DNA of 64,000 nucleotides, from contig NZ_CP124616.1 of assembly GCF_029958925.1 (NCBI RefSeq), positions 3,348,001-3,412,000 on the forward strand, written 5' to 3'. This document shows, one piece after another, positions 51,653-61,409 of the stretch (position 1 is its first letter; every line of letters starts with the position of its first letter). The notes under the pieces are model-generated. The model did no database searches, was not told where the DNA came from, and worked only from the letters and a program-made list of their open reading frames with translations. Source of the stretch: Tropicibacter oceani (GTDB lineage: Bacteria > Pseudomonadota > Alphaproteobacteria > Rhodobacterales > Rhodobacteraceae). Made by a program: the position numbers and the translations under genes.

Positions 51653-52321
51653 ATGCCCGTCACCTTTCCCCCTGCGCATCGCACGCATCCTATCACCCTG
51701 CCCGATGGCTCCGCCCATTCCGGCACCGTCTTTCTGAACACCGTGATCGACCACCCGCGCTTTCAGGTCGGCGATTACACCTATGCCAGCGATTTCGATC
51801 CGCCCGACGACTGGGCCGGCCGTCTCGCGCCCTATCTCTTTCCCTTCAGCCAGGAAACCCTGACCATCGGCCGGTTTTGCCAGATCGCCCATGGCGTGCG
51901 GTTCCTGACGTCCTCGGCCAATCACGACACGCGCGGGGCCAGCACCTTTCCCTTTGCCGTCTTTGACCCAGACAGCCTGCCGGGCTACCAGCCTGACACC
52001 CGTGACACGCAAATCGGCCATGATGTCTGGCTGGGCTATGGCGCGCTGGTCCTGCCGGGTGCCCGGATCGGCAACGGGGTCATCGTCGGCGCGGGCGCGG
52101 TGGTGCGCGGGTCTGTGCCCGACTACGCGGTGATCCTGGGCAATCCGGCGCAGATCATCCGGATGCGCTATTCAGCCGACCAGATCGAGACGCTGAACCG
52201 GATCGCTTGGTGGGATTGGAGTCGGGAAAAAATCGCGGCAGCGCAGCCTCTGTTGGTGGCCGAGGACATCGCCGCGCTGGCGCAATTCGACGCCGATTTC
52301 GGGAAAAACCCGCCGGACTAA
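51653..52321 (+). CDS. CatB-related O-acetyltransferase (left-handed beta-helix)
   Basis: A 222-residue hexapeptide-repeat acyltransferase of the xenobiotic/streptogramin acetyltransferase group. The hexapeptide coils run from about 75 to 170 (LTIGRFCQIAHGVRFLTSSANHD, then IGHDVWLGYGALVLPGARIGNGV). The catalytic His is in SANHDTRG, and ILGNPAQIIRMRYS is a signature C-terminal turn. It uses acetyl-CoA; the acceptor hydroxyl compound is not known, and resistance function should not be assumed. The start follows CGAGG. Confidence 0.88.
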   Translation: MPVTFPPAHRTHPITLPDGSAHSGTVFLNTVIDHPRFQVGDYTYASDFDPPDDWAGRLAPYLFPFSQETLTIGRFCQIAHGVRFLTSSANHDTRGASTFPFAVFDPDSLPGYQPDTRDTQIGHDVWLGYGALVLPGARIGNGVIVGAGAVVRGSVPDYAVILGNPAQIIRMRYSADQIETLNRIAWWDWSREKIAAAQPLLVAEDIAALAQFDADFGKNPPD

Positions 52322-52372
52322 CCGCTTTTGACGTTTGGTCATAGACGGGGGCCGGTACTCAGGCCCCTGTCT

Positions 52373-52391
52373 TTTGCAATCTGTACCAAAC
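52373..52391 (+). repeat. Dispersed 19-bp intergenic repeat, copy 2
   Basis: Identical to 9281-9299. It lies in the gap between the acetyltransferase and SulP gene ends. Confidence 0.7.
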
Positions 52392-52441
52392 AGGCTCCGA
52401 ATCGTACTGACTGCGGCGCCACGCGCTCCGTCCGGCGGCGG

Positions 52442-52476
52442 TAAAGAAAAAGGGCGCTTCGTTTACCGAAGCGCCC
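52442..52476 (-). terminator. Intrinsic terminator of the SulP gene
   Basis: 10-bp perfect stem 52452-52461/52467-52476. On the - strand it is followed by TTTTTCTTTA (52442-52451), directly after the SulP stop. Confidence 0.8.
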
Positions 52477-52486
52477 CGTAGCCCAT

Positions 52487-54115
52487 TCAGTGACCGCCAA
52501 GGATGCCCGTGCGCACCCCGTAATCCACCGCGATCTGGTAATCGGGGTCGTCGTCGCTGTCGACCATCAGGTGGCCCGCCTTGGTCAGCAGTTTATGGCA
52601 ATCGCGCGACAGGTGGCGCAGCTGGATCGACTTGCCCGCCGCTTCGTATTTGCCCGCGACCGCCTCGATCGCCTGCAGCGCGGACTGGTCGACCACCCGG
52701 CTGTCGTCGAAATCGACGATCACCAGCGCCGGGTCGGTATCCACCTGAAACAGCTCGATAAATCCGTCGGACGAGCCAAAGAACAATGGCCCCTGCACCT
52801 GATAGACCTTGGCCCCCTCGGGGGTTGTATAGGTCTTGGCATGGATGCGGCGCGCGTTGTTCCAGGCATAGGCCAGCGCGCTGACGATGACGCCCACAAC
52901 CACGGCGACGGCCAAATCCTCCATCACCGTGACCACGGTCACGAGGATGATCACAAAGGCATCCATAACGGGGACTTTTGCCAGAATTTTCAACGAGTTC
53001 CAGGCAAAGGTCCCGATCACCACCATGAACATCACCCCCACCAGCGCCGCCAGCGGGATCAGCTCGATCAAGGGCGAGGCAAAGAGGATGAAGATCAGCA
53101 GGAACAGCGCCGCCGCAATCCCCGAGATCCGCGTGCGCGCGCCCGACTTCACGTTGATCATCGACTGGCCGATCATCGCGCAACCGCCCATGCCGCCAAA
53201 GAACCCGGTCACGACGTTCGACGCGCCCTGCGCGATGCATTCCTGCGACGCGCCGCCACGCTTGCCGGTCATCTCGCCCACAAGGTTCAGGGTCAGCAGG
53301 CTTTCGATCAACCCGATCGCGGCCAGGATGACCGCATAAGGCAGAATGATTTCAAGGGTTTCCCAGGTCAGCGGCACGGCCGGAATATGGAACGGCGGCA
53401 GCCCCCCCTTGATCGACGCCATGTCGCCCACCCGCGGCACATCCAGGCCAAAGCCGATCACGATGGCCGCCACGATCCCGATCCCGGCCAAGGGCGCGGG
53501 CACCAGACGGCTGACCTTGGGCATGCCCCAGATGATCGCCATGGTCAGCGCGGTCAGCCCCAGCATCATGTACAGCGGCAGGCCGGTCAGCCATTCGCCC
53601 CCGCCCATGCCATGGCCGGTGTTCACGATCGACCCCGGCACTTTGAATTGCGACATCTGCGCCAGGAAAATCACGATGGCCAACCCGTTCACAAAGCCCA
53701 GCATCACCGGATGCGGCACCAGACGGATGAACTTGCCCCACTGCATAACCCCTGCAAAAACCTGAAGAATTCCCATCAGGACCACCGTGGCGAACAGGTA
53801 TTCAACCCCGTGCTGCGCCACCAGGGCCACCATGACCACCGCCAGCGCCCCGGTTGCGCCGGAGATCATCCCCGGACGCCCGCCAAACAGCGCCGTGATC
53901 AGGCCCACCATGAAGGCCGCGTAAAGCCCCACAAGCGGATGCACCCCGGCGACAAAGGCAAAGGCCACCGCTTCGGGCACCAGCGCCAAGGCCACGGTCA
54001 ACCCGGCCAGCAGCTCGATCCGCAGACGTGCCGGCGTCAGCTTTTCATCGGGCATCAGTGACAGGTCAGACAAAGCAAGACGATTGGCGAAACTCGCCAG
54101 AATGGCTTTTTTCAT
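52487..54115 (-). CDS. SulP family anion transporter with STAS domain
   Basis: A 542-residue SulP/SLC26-type membrane transporter with about 12-14 hydrophobic segments. The family core includes LVPEAVAFAFVAGVHPLVGLYAAFM, GRPGMISGATGALAVVM and the FFGGMGGCAMIGQS loop. A STAS domain occupies about 430-525 (VIVDFDDSRVVDQSALQAIEAVAGKY). Members move sulfate, bicarbonate or other anions; here the ion cannot be told. The start at 54115 is favoured by AAAAGGA upstream rather than the ATG at 54133. Confidence 0.92.
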   Translation of the reverse strand: MKKAILASFANRLALSDLSLMPDEKLTPARLRIELLAGLTVALALVPEAVAFAFVAGVHPLVGLYAAFMVGLITALFGGRPGMISGATGALAVVMVALVAQHGVEYLFATVVLMGILQVFAGVMQWGKFIRLVPHPVMLGFVNGLAIVIFLAQMSQFKVPGSIVNTGHGMGGGEWLTGLPLYMMLGLTALTMAIIWGMPKVSRLVPAPLAGIGIVAAIVIGFGLDVPRVGDMASIKGGLPPFHIPAVPLTWETLEIILPYAVILAAIGLIESLLTLNLVGEMTGKRGGASQECIAQGASNVVTGFFGGMGGCAMIGQSMINVKSGARTRISGIAAALFLLIFILFASPLIELIPLAALVGVMFMVVIGTFAWNSLKILAKVPVMDAFVIILVTVVTVMEDLAVAVVVGVIVSALAYAWNNARRIHAKTYTTPEGAKVYQVQGPLFFGSSDGFIELFQVDTDPALVIVDFDDSRVVDQSALQAIEAVAGKYEAAGKSIQLRHLSRDCHKLLTKAGHLMVDSDDDPDYQIAVDYGVRTGILGGH

Positions 54116-54333
54116 TGGGGCGGTCCTTTTCATTCGCGTTAGCGCCCATACTGCAATGCAGCGTAGAAGGCCAGAGACGCGCGGCCATCACTGGCCTTTT
54201 GCCCGGTTTATAGCGGGTTTCATGCCGGATGCACGGAAATCTTACCATTCCCTTGCCCGCCGGAACCGGGCGCGACTTTTCTTTGACCGGCCCGCCATGC
54301 AAGATGCACCAAACAGCAATGGAGCGCCCCAAA

Positions 54334-55218
<885 letters not shown>

Positions 55219-55244
55219 AAACCCCGCCCTGCGGGGGTGCTGCG

Positions 55245-55922
55245 ATGCGATGGAAATCGGTGACAGGGCTGCTGCTGGTCCCTGCGTCCCTTGCGGCGCA
55301 GGAGGTGGATTTCGTTGAAACGACGGGCCCGCTGAGCGACAGGGATTTCTATCGCCTTGTCGCCTGCGCCGCGCCGCCGGGCGCGGATTGCGCCAAACCC
55401 ATGCGGCGCTGGGTGATCGACCGCCCGCTGCGCGTTTCCATCACCCGCAGCGACCGCGCCTTTCTGGGCGGCAAACAGGCCCGCGCCAGGGCCGCGCTTG
55501 TGCGCGCGGTGCAATACCTCAACCAATCGGGCGCCGGGGTGCAGTTCCGCATCGTGCCGCCCGAAGACCCCGCCGATATCGAGATCTATTTCATCGACAC
55601 CGACGGCAGCGCCCCGATCAGCGGCACCGGGATCGACGGCATCGACGGCGCCACCGTCCAGGGCGCCCGCGTTCTGGTCTGGGCCAATTCCCGAACCGGC
55701 GCGATCAAGCGCTCGCGCATCGTCTTTGGCACAAGGCTCAGCATCCGCCAGTACGAATCCGCCCTGATCGAGGAACTGACCCAGTCGCTGGGCCTGTTGA
55801 CCGACATCCGCAACCCGCATTACGAAGGTCTTTCGGTGTTCTCGCAGGACAGCAACGACGCCAAGACCCTGGGCCCGCAGGACATCATCGCCCTGCGCCG
55901 CCACTACCCGCCAAAGGAGTAA
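55245..55922 (+). CDS. DUF2927 domain protein, exported
   Basis: A 225-residue protein with a signal peptide (1-18, ending SLAAQ) and a DUF2927 domain (about 55-215). Visible features are RWVIDRPLRVSITRSD, VQFRIVPPEDPADIEIYFID and SALIEELTQSLGLLTDI, where Glu-Glu replaces the usual zincin His motif. Fold resemblance to matrixin-like zinc proteases has been suggested for such domains, but the His ligands are not seen here. Periplasmic, function unknown. It sits between mtnP and a LysE-type exporter gene 4 bp downstream. Confidence 0.82.
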   Translation: MRWKSVTGLLLVPASLAAQEVDFVETTGPLSDRDFYRLVACAAPPGADCAKPMRRWVIDRPLRVSITRSDRAFLGGKQARARAALVRAVQYLNQSGAGVQFRIVPPEDPADIEIYFIDTDGSAPISGTGIDGIDGATVQGARVLVWANSRTGAIKRSRIVFGTRLSIRQYESALIEELTQSLGLLTDIRNPHYEGLSVFSQDSNDAKTLGPQDIIALRRHYPPKE

Positions 55923-55926
55923 CCCC

Positions 55927-56550
55927 ATGGCCCTTGAGCTTTGGCTGACCTTCGTCGCCGCCTCGACCGCGCTGCTGCTGATCCCCGGGCCGACAGTGCT
56001 GCTGGTGCTGTCCTATGCTCTGTCCAAGGGGCGCGGCGTGGCCGTCGCCTCGGCCGCCGGGGTCGCCACCGGGGATTTCGTCGCCATGTCGCTGTCGCTT
56101 GCGGGCCTCGGCGCGCTGGTCGCCGCCTCGGCGACGCTGTTCACCGTGCTGAAATGGCTTGGCGCGGGCTACCTGATCTACCTGGGGGTCAAACTGATCC
56201 GCTCGGCCCCCGCCGATGGCCTGACCTTGCCCGCAACCGACATCTCGGCGCGCGGCGTGTTCTGGCACAACGCCGCCGTGACCGCGCTGAACCCAAAAAG
56301 CATCGCCTTCTTCATTGCCTTCGTGCCGCAGTTCATCACGCCAGCCGCCCCGCTGCTGCCGCAGTTCGCCATCCTCGTCGGCACCTTCGTCACCCTTGCC
56401 GCGCTGAACGCGCTGGCCTATGCGCTTGCCGCCGACCGCCTGCGGCGCACCATCACCAGGCCGGGCGTCATCCCGTGGATCACCCGCGCCGGCGGCGCGA
56501 CGCTGATCACCATGGGCCTGCTCACCGCAACCCTAAGGAAAACCTCATGA
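55927..56550 (+). CDS. LysE family translocator
   Basis: A 207-residue inner-membrane exporter of the LysE/RhtB family with six predicted helices. The N-terminal [20 protein letters not shown] and the [19 protein letters not shown] segment are diagnostic. It should export amino acids or derivatives; the substrate is unknown. It starts 4 bp after the DUF2927 gene and overlaps apt by 4 bp, so these genes share a transcript although their functions look unrelated. Confidence 0.9.
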   Translation: MALELWLTFVAASTALLLIPGPTVLLVLSYALSKGRGVAVASAAGVATGDFVAMSLSLAGLGALVAASATLFTVLKWLGAGYLIYLGVKLIRSAPADGLTLPATDISARGVFWHNAAVTALNPKSIAFFIAFVPQFITPAAPLLPQFAILVGTFVTLAALNALAYALAADRLRRTITRPGVIPWITRAGGATLITMGLLTATLRKTS

Positions 56551-57077
56551 AACAGGTCCAGGACTATATCCGCACCATCGTCGATTTCCCGCACGAAGGC
56601 ATCCTGTTCCGCGATGTCACCACGCTGTTCGCCGACCCGCGCGGCTTTCGCATGGCCATCGACCAGTTGCTGCACCCCTACGCCGGGGTCCGCTTCGACA
56701 AGGTCGTGGGCCTCGAGGCGCGCGGCTTCATCCTTGGCGGCGCCATCGCGCACCAGCTCTCTGCCGGCTTCGTGCCGATCCGCAAGAAAGGCAAACTGCC
56801 CGGTGCGGTGATCTCCGAGGAATACAAACTCGAATACGGCGAGGCGGTCGTCGAAATTCACGACGACGCCATCCAGCCGGGCGAAAAGATCCTGCTGGTC
56901 GATGATCTTCTGGCCACCGGCGGCACCGCCGAGGCCGGGATCAAGCTGGTCGAACGGCTGGGCGGCGAAATCATCGGCTGCGCCTTCATCGTCGACCTGC
57001 CCGACCTGGGCGGCCACAAACGGCTGAAAGACATGGGGATGGAGGTCCACACCCTGTGCACCTACCAAGGCCTCTGA
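56547..57077 (+). CDS. apt: Adenine phosphoribosyltransferase
   Basis: A 176-residue phosphoribosyltransferase forming AMP from adenine and PRPP. The PRPP-binding motif [14 protein letters not shown] (about 117-130) and the [12 protein letters not shown] and SEEYKLEYG loops are typical. Normal length for the family. Its placement near mtnP suggests recycling of the adenine released there. Translation is coupled to the LysE gene by a 4-bp overlap. Confidence 0.95.
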   Translation: MKQVQDYIRTIVDFPHEGILFRDVTTLFADPRGFRMAIDQLLHPYAGVRFDKVVGLEARGFILGGAIAHQLSAGFVPIRKKGKLPGAVISEEYKLEYGEAVVEIHDDAIQPGEKILLVDDLLATGGTAEAGIKLVERLGGEIIGCAFIVDLPDLGGHKRLKDMGMEVHTLCTYQGL

Positions 57078-57092
57078 ACCACCAGCCTCCCC

Positions 57093-57123
57093 CCTCTTCC
57101 AATTGCCTGAAATATCCCGGGGG
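57093..57123 (-). repeat. Roseobacter-type GGGATATTT intergenic motif, copy 1
   Basis: On the - strand, CCCCCGGGATATTTCAGGCAATTGGAAGAGG. It is related to 61307-61337 and followed in the window by a GGGGG/CCCCC hairpin (57124-57143). It lies after the apt stop. Confidence 0.5.
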
Positions 57124-57209
57124 TTTGGGGGCTGGCCCCCAAATCGGCCCTCTCCCCCCACACAGCCTCTCAATCTCAAACGCGCCTTCACCGCATGGCA
57201 CCAACGGAA

Positions 57210-57231
57210 ACGCCCGCCATAAGGCGGGCGT
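57210..57231 (-). terminator. Hairpin after phaZ
   Basis: 9-bp perfect stem 57210-57218/57223-57231, loop ATAA, with a short T run on the - strand. It lies 42 bp past the phaZ stop. Confidence 0.5.
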
Positions 57232-57272
57232 TGACAGGTCTGCGCGCCGCTAGGCGCACATTTTGAAAAAGA

Positions 57273-58553
57273 TCAGGCGGCGTTGACGTTGGCCGCCTTT
57301 TTCTTGGGCTTGTCCTTGGGTTCCGACGCGTTGGCGTCAATGAATTCCAGAACCAGCGGCCGGATATTGTTGCGCCAGCTCTTGCCCGCAAAAATCCCGT
57401 AGTGACCGGCACCCGGCTCCACGTGCGAAGCTTTCTTGTCATCCGGCAGACCGGTGCACAGGTTCAGCGCGGCAATGCACTGGCCCGGTGCCGTGATATC
57501 GTCCTTGTCGCCTTCGACGGTCTTGACGGCAACACGGGTGATCTTGCCCATGTCCACCTTGTGACCACCAACCACGAATTCGTTCTTGGCGATTTCGCAG
57601 TTCTTGAAGATCCGCTCGACCGTAGACAGGTAGAATTCCGCCGGCATGTCCATGACCGCAAGATATTCGTCGTAGAACCGGTTGTGCGCGTCGTGATCCG
57701 ACGCCTCGCCGCGGCAGACCCGCATGATCTGGTCGTTGAACGCCTTGGAGTGGCGATCCGAGTTCATGCTGATGAACGAGGTCAGCTGCAACAGGCCCGG
57801 ATAGACCATCCGCCCCACGCCCGGGTATTTGAAACCCACACGCTGGATCATCGTCTCTTCGAGCTGGCCCATGGTGACGCGCGCGCCAAAGTCGGTGACA
57901 TCGGTCGGCACCGCATCCGGGTCGATCGGCCCGCCGATCAGCGTCAGGGTGCGCGGCTGCGCATCGGGGTCCAGCTCGGCCAGGTAGGCGGTCGCGGCCA
58001 GGGTCAGCGGCGCGGGCTGACACACGGCGACCACGTTGGTTTCCGGCCCCATGTGGCGCATGAAATCCATCAGGTACAGCGTGTAGTCCTCGATATCGAA
58101 CTTGCCGGCCGAAACCGGAATGTCACGCGCATTGTGCCAATCCGTCACGTAAACTTCACAGTTCACGATCAATGATTTCACTGTCGAGCGCAGCAGCGTG
58201 GCATAATGCCCCGACATCGGTGCAACCAACAGGATCTTGCGCGGCTGCTCTTCGCGGCCGGACACATTGAAGTGGATCAGATCGCCAAAGGGCTTTTCCA
58301 CCACGGTTTCGATATTGACCAGATGGTCCTTGCCGTCTTCGCAGGTAAAGGTGCGAATCCCCCAGTCGGGCTTGACGACCATGCGTTCAAAGGTGCGCTC
58401 GGTCACCTCGCCCCAGGCGGCCATCCATTCCAGCGCCGGGTTCGGCACAACCGAAAAAGCCGGGTATGAGGCCATCGTTCTTGCCGTCGCACCCAACCAT
58501 TGCTGGGTGTTCCGGAAGGTTTCCATCATGTCGTAAGTGGCCATATAGCGCAT
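57273..58553 (-). CDS. phaZ: Intracellular polyhydroxyalkanoate depolymerase
   Basis: A 426-residue alpha/beta-hydrolase-type depolymerase that degrades native intracellular PHA granules. The nucleophile is a Cys, Cys178 in VAVCQPAPLTL, as in short-chain intracellular depolymerases. The N-terminal YDMMETFRNTQQWLGATARTM and the late VEPGAGHYGIFAGKSWRNNI, with the catalytic His, are family hallmarks. A Lys-rich tail ends the protein. It is divergent from phaC, so breakdown and synthesis share a 122-bp control region. Confidence 0.93.
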   Translation of the reverse strand: MRYMATYDMMETFRNTQQWLGATARTMASYPAFSVVPNPALEWMAAWGEVTERTFERMVVKPDWGIRTFTCEDGKDHLVNIETVVEKPFGDLIHFNVSGREEQPRKILLVAPMSGHYATLLRSTVKSLIVNCEVYVTDWHNARDIPVSAGKFDIEDYTLYLMDFMRHMGPETNVVAVCQPAPLTLAATAYLAELDPDAQPRTLTLIGGPIDPDAVPTDVTDFGARVTMGQLEETMIQRVGFKYPGVGRMVYPGLLQLTSFISMNSDRHSKAFNDQIMRVCRGEASDHDAHNRFYDEYLAVMDMPAEFYLSTVERIFKNCEIAKNEFVVGGHKVDMGKITRVAVKTVEGDKDDITAPGQCIAALNLCTGLPDDKKASHVEPGAGHYGIFAGKSWRNNIRPLVLEFIDANASEPKDKPKKKAANVNAA

Positions 58554-58615
58554 TGCTGCTGCTCCAAATCAAAGGTCGACTGCAACCCCAAGTTGGGTCG
58601 AGCCATTTCGTCGCT

Positions 58616-58644
58616 TTGCCTCCCGTCAAAGGCGACGCTATTCT
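58616..58644 (+). promoter_or_regulatory. Predicted promoter of phaC
   Basis: TTGCCT (58616-58621), 17-bp spacer, TATTCT (58639-58644), 31 bp before the ATG; an AGGGGGG site follows. Confidence 0.5.
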
Positions 58645-58675
58645 GCGTATGCGAACATAGGGGGGAATCGTTAAC

Positions 58676-60478
58676 ATGGCAACGAACACAGATGCCGCAT
58701 CCGAAAATCGTGAGCGGCTGGAGGCCAATCTGGCCCGTGTCGAGGAGCTTCAGCAGCGCCTTGTCAACGCAATCACCCACAAGAAATCGACACCGCAGGC
58801 CCTGAACGGTCCGGAGTCGGAGCTGTATTCCAAGGCCGCCCAGGCCTATTGGCAGGAATGGTTGTCCAATCCCGCCAAGGTTCTGGAACAGCAGGTGCAA
58901 TACTGGGGCAAGACGCTGACCCATTTCGTCGACGCGCAAAAGGCGCTGGCCAGCGGCGAGTTGAAGGCCCCCGACGACCCCGGCCCCAAGGACCGCCGCT
59001 TTGCCAACCCGCTTTGGGACACGCACCCCTATTTCAACTTCGTCAAGCAACAATACCTGATCAATGCCAGCGCCATCCGCGACGGCATCGACAAGCTGGA
59101 AGAACTGGACGGCAAGGAAAAGGCGCGTCTGCGCTATTTCGCCCAGCAGATCACCGACATGTTCGCACCCACGAACTTTCTGGCGACCAATCCCGACGCC
59201 CTTCTCAAGGCGGTCGAGACCGAGGGCGAAAGCCTGGTGCGGGGCCTGGAAAACCTGGTCAGCGATCTTGAGGCAAACAACGGCGAGTTGATCGTGCGTC
59301 TGGCCGACGAAAGCGCCTTTTCCGTGGGCGAGAACATCGCCACCGCCAAGGGCGAAGTCGTCTATCGCAACCGCATGATGGAGCTGATCCAGTACAGCCC
59401 GACCACCGAGCAGGTGCATGAAACCCCGGTTGTCCTGTTCCCGCCCTGGATCAACAAGTTCTACATCCTGGACCTGAAACCGCAAAACAGCCTGATCCGC
59501 TGGGTCGTCGATCAGGGCTATACCCTGTTCGTGGTCAGCTGGATCAACCCCGATCCCACCTATCGCGACATCGGTCTCGAGGAATATATCGATGAGGGCT
59601 ATCTGACGGCGATGAACATCGTCAAGGAAATCTGCGGCGTCGACAAGATCAACGCCGTTGGCTACTGCATCGCCGGCACGACGCTCAGCCTGACGCTGTC
59701 CTTGCTGAAGAAACGCGGCGACAAGTCGGTCAAATCGGCGACCTTCTTTACCGCGCTGATGGATTTTTCCGACCAGGGCGAATTCACCCCCTTCCTGCAG
59801 GACGATTTCGCCGAAGGCATCGAACAGGAGATCGACCAGGAGGGTATCCTGCCGTCCTTCATCATGGCGCGGACCTTTTCCTTTCTGCGCTCGAACGATC
59901 TGATCTATGGTCCGGCGATCCGCCATTACATGATGGGCGAAACGCCCCCGGCCTTTGATCTGCTGTATTGGAACGGTGACGGCGCCAACCTGCCCGGCAA
60001 GATGTTCAAGCAGTACCTGCGCGGATTGTGCCAGCGCAACGAATTCGCCGAAGGCCGGTTCGAACTATTCGGTGAAACCCTGTCGGTCAAGGATGTCGAT
60101 GTGCCGCTGATGTCCATCGCCACCGAAACCGATCACATCGCCGCCGCCCGCGACGTCTATCGCGGGGTGCAGATGATGGGTTCGAAATCCAAGCAGTTCG
60201 TGCTGGGTGAAAGCGGCCATATCGCCGGCATCGTCAACCCGCCGACCAAGGTCAAATACGGCCATTACACCAACGATGACCTGAGCTTGGCCTTCGACGA
60301 CTGGAAAGCCTCGGCTGACAAGCACGAAGGGTCCTGGTGGCCCCTGTGGGAGGCTTGGCTGAAGAAGCGTTCGGGCAAGAAAGTGCCCGCGCGTCAACCC
60401 GGTGATTCGCCTTATAAGAGCCTTTGCCCCGCCCCGGGCACCTATGTGGCGATCAAGGCCAGCAAGCAAAATCAGTGA
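58676..60478 (+). CDS. phaC: Class I poly(3-hydroxyalkanoate) synthase
   Basis: A 600-residue class I PHA synthase polymerising (R)-3-hydroxyacyl-CoA. The lipase-like box is GYCIAGT with Cys331; the catalytic Asp486 (TETDHIAA) and His515 (GESGHIAG) complete the triad. The N-terminal domain (about 60-210) contains FANPLWDTHPYFNFVKQQYL, typical of class I. The WPLWEAWLKKRSG tail is also conserved. It lies between phaZ (divergent) and phaP (same strand, 120 bp away). Confidence 0.96.
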   Translation: MATNTDAASENRERLEANLARVEELQQRLVNAITHKKSTPQALNGPESELYSKAAQAYWQEWLSNPAKVLEQQVQYWGKTLTHFVDAQKALASGELKAPDDPGPKDRRFANPLWDTHPYFNFVKQQYLINASAIRDGIDKLEELDGKEKARLRYFAQQITDMFAPTNFLATNPDALLKAVETEGESLVRGLENLVSDLEANNGELIVRLADESAFSVGENIATAKGEVVYRNRMMELIQYSPTTEQVHETPVVLFPPWINKFYILDLKPQNSLIRWVVDQGYTLFVVSWINPDPTYRDIGLEEYIDEGYLTAMNIVKEICGVDKINAVGYCIAGTTLSLTLSLLKKRGDKSVKSATFFTALMDFSDQGEFTPFLQDDFAEGIEQEIDQEGILPSFIMARTFSFLRSNDLIYGPAIRHYMMGETPPAFDLLYWNGDGANLPGKMFKQYLRGLCQRNEFAEGRFELFGETLSVKDVDVPLMSIATETDHIAAARDVYRGVQMMGSKSKQFVLGESGHIAGIVNPPTKVKYGHYTNDDLSLAFDDWKASADKHEGSWWPLWEAWLKKRSGKKVPARQPGDSPYKSLCPAPGTYVAIKASKQNQ

Positions 60479-60490
60479 CTTAGCACAATT

Positions 60491-60542
60491 ATGCTGCGGC
60501 GCAGCAAAAACTCTTGAATTTCTGCGCCGCAGCATGCATATT
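60491..60542 (+). promoter_or_regulatory. phaP promoter with two PhaR-type sites
   Basis: Two CTGC-N3-GCAG sites (60494-60504 and 60522-60532) sit in 14-bp perfect inverted arms (60491-60504/60522-60535). A TTGAAT -35 (60514-60519) and CATATT -10 (60537-60542), 17 bp apart, bracket the second site, so a bound repressor would block polymerase. CTGC-N3/4-GCAG is the motif known for PhaR of Paracoccus. phaR itself is not in the window. Confidence 0.78.
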
Positions 60543-60598
60543 CTTCTCAACTGCTAGTAAGTGGGGTGGGCCCACGCAGTAGAACAAGGATTGAGAAA

Positions 60599-61048
60599 AT
60601 GGCTAAAGCACAAGATTTCACCGGCATGATGAAAGACATGATGGGCGCATTCCCCGTCGACACCAAAGCCATGGAAGGCGCGTTCAAGACCACCGCCACC
60701 ATGAACGAAAAGCTGTCGACCGTTGCTCTGGAAGCGGCCGAGAAGTCGACCGAGATTTCCGCCAAGTGGACCAAAGACACCCTGTCCAAGCTGGCAGACA
60801 TGTCCAAAGCCAAAGCCGAGCCGGCTGACTACGCCAAGGCAATGACCGATTTCGCATCGGCCCAGGCCGAAGTTGCTGCCGAGAACATGGCTGCCTTCGC
60901 CGAGATCGCGAAAAAGGTCCAGATGGACACCGTCGAGCTGATGATGGCCGCAGGCAAGGACCTGTCCGAGGACGCGACCGCAGCCGTCAAGAAAGCCACC
61001 GACGAGCTGACCGCGACCGCCAAGAAAGCGACCGCAGCTGCCAAGTAA
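60599..61048 (+). CDS. phaP: Phasin (PHA granule-associated protein)
   Basis: A 149-residue amphipathic helical phasin that coats PHA granules. The central SKAKAEPADYAKAMTDFASAQ region and the Ala/Lys/Thr-rich tail are typical of the alphaproteobacterial phasin family. Low-complexity AAK repeats end the protein. AAGGA precedes the ATG. A strong intrinsic terminator follows. Control by PhaR is predicted from its promoter. Confidence 0.93.
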   Translation: MAKAQDFTGMMKDMMGAFPVDTKAMEGAFKTTATMNEKLSTVALEAAEKSTEISAKWTKDTLSKLADMSKAKAEPADYAKAMTDFASAQAEVAAENMAAFAEIAKKVQMDTVELMMAAGKDLSEDATAAVKKATDELTATAKKATAAAK

Positions 61049-61114
61049 TACTGGCCCTTCGGGGACAGACAGGAATTTGCGCCTTCTCCTCCCATTTTGG
61101 GCGCAATATCCTCG

Positions 61115-61145
61115 GGCGGGTTCTTCGGAACCCGCCTTTTTTATT
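61115..61145 (+). terminator. Intrinsic terminator of phaP
   Basis: 9-bp perfect GC-rich stem (61115-61123/61128-61136) with a TTCG tetraloop, followed by TTTTTTATT. The strongest terminator in the window. Confidence 0.92.
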
Positions 61146-61350
61146 GCCTGATCCGCATTCCGGCCGTTACCTGCCGGCCGTTACCTGAATGGGTGCTGCG
61201 CACGCTTTTTGTCTCGCCCTGCGCGCTCAGCGCTTGGGCTCGGGCGGGCGCTGGCCGAACGGTTGGTGCGGCCCTTGTGCCGATGTGGGGGCGGCTTGGG
61301 CGGATGCCTCCGGCGGGGATATTTGGAGCAAGAGGAAACAGCGGCGCGGC
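61146..61350. other. Non-coding gap between phaP and scoB
   Basis: No gene supported in this part of the 361-bp gap between phaP and scoB. It contains the duplicated word GGCCGTTACCTG near 61165-61190 and the dispersed GGGATATTT motif (listed separately). The gap also holds the phaP terminator on its left and the scoB terminator on its right. Confidence 0.5.
61307..61337 (+). repeat. Roseobacter-type GGGATATTT intergenic motif, copy 2
   Basis: CCTCCGGCGGGGATATTT followed by GGAGCAAGAGGAA. This is a motif I recognise as frequent between genes of Rhodobacteraceae; its role is unknown. Confidence 0.5.
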
Positions 61351-61389
61351 AAAGAAAAAGGCTGCGCCAGCGGAACCGACGCAGCCTTT
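61351..61389 (-). terminator. Intrinsic terminator of scoB
   Basis: 10-bp perfect stem 61357-61366/61380-61389 with a 13-nt loop. On the - strand it is followed by TTCTTT, 20 bp past the scoB stop. Confidence 0.65.
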
Positions 61390-61409
61390 GTTGTCGTGTT
61401 GGTCTGCGC

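Noticed and set aside
52490-54061. A 523-codon + strand open frame antisense to the SulP gene
   Set aside because: His/Asp/Gln/Arg-rich translation without fold signals, opposite a clear SulP transporter.
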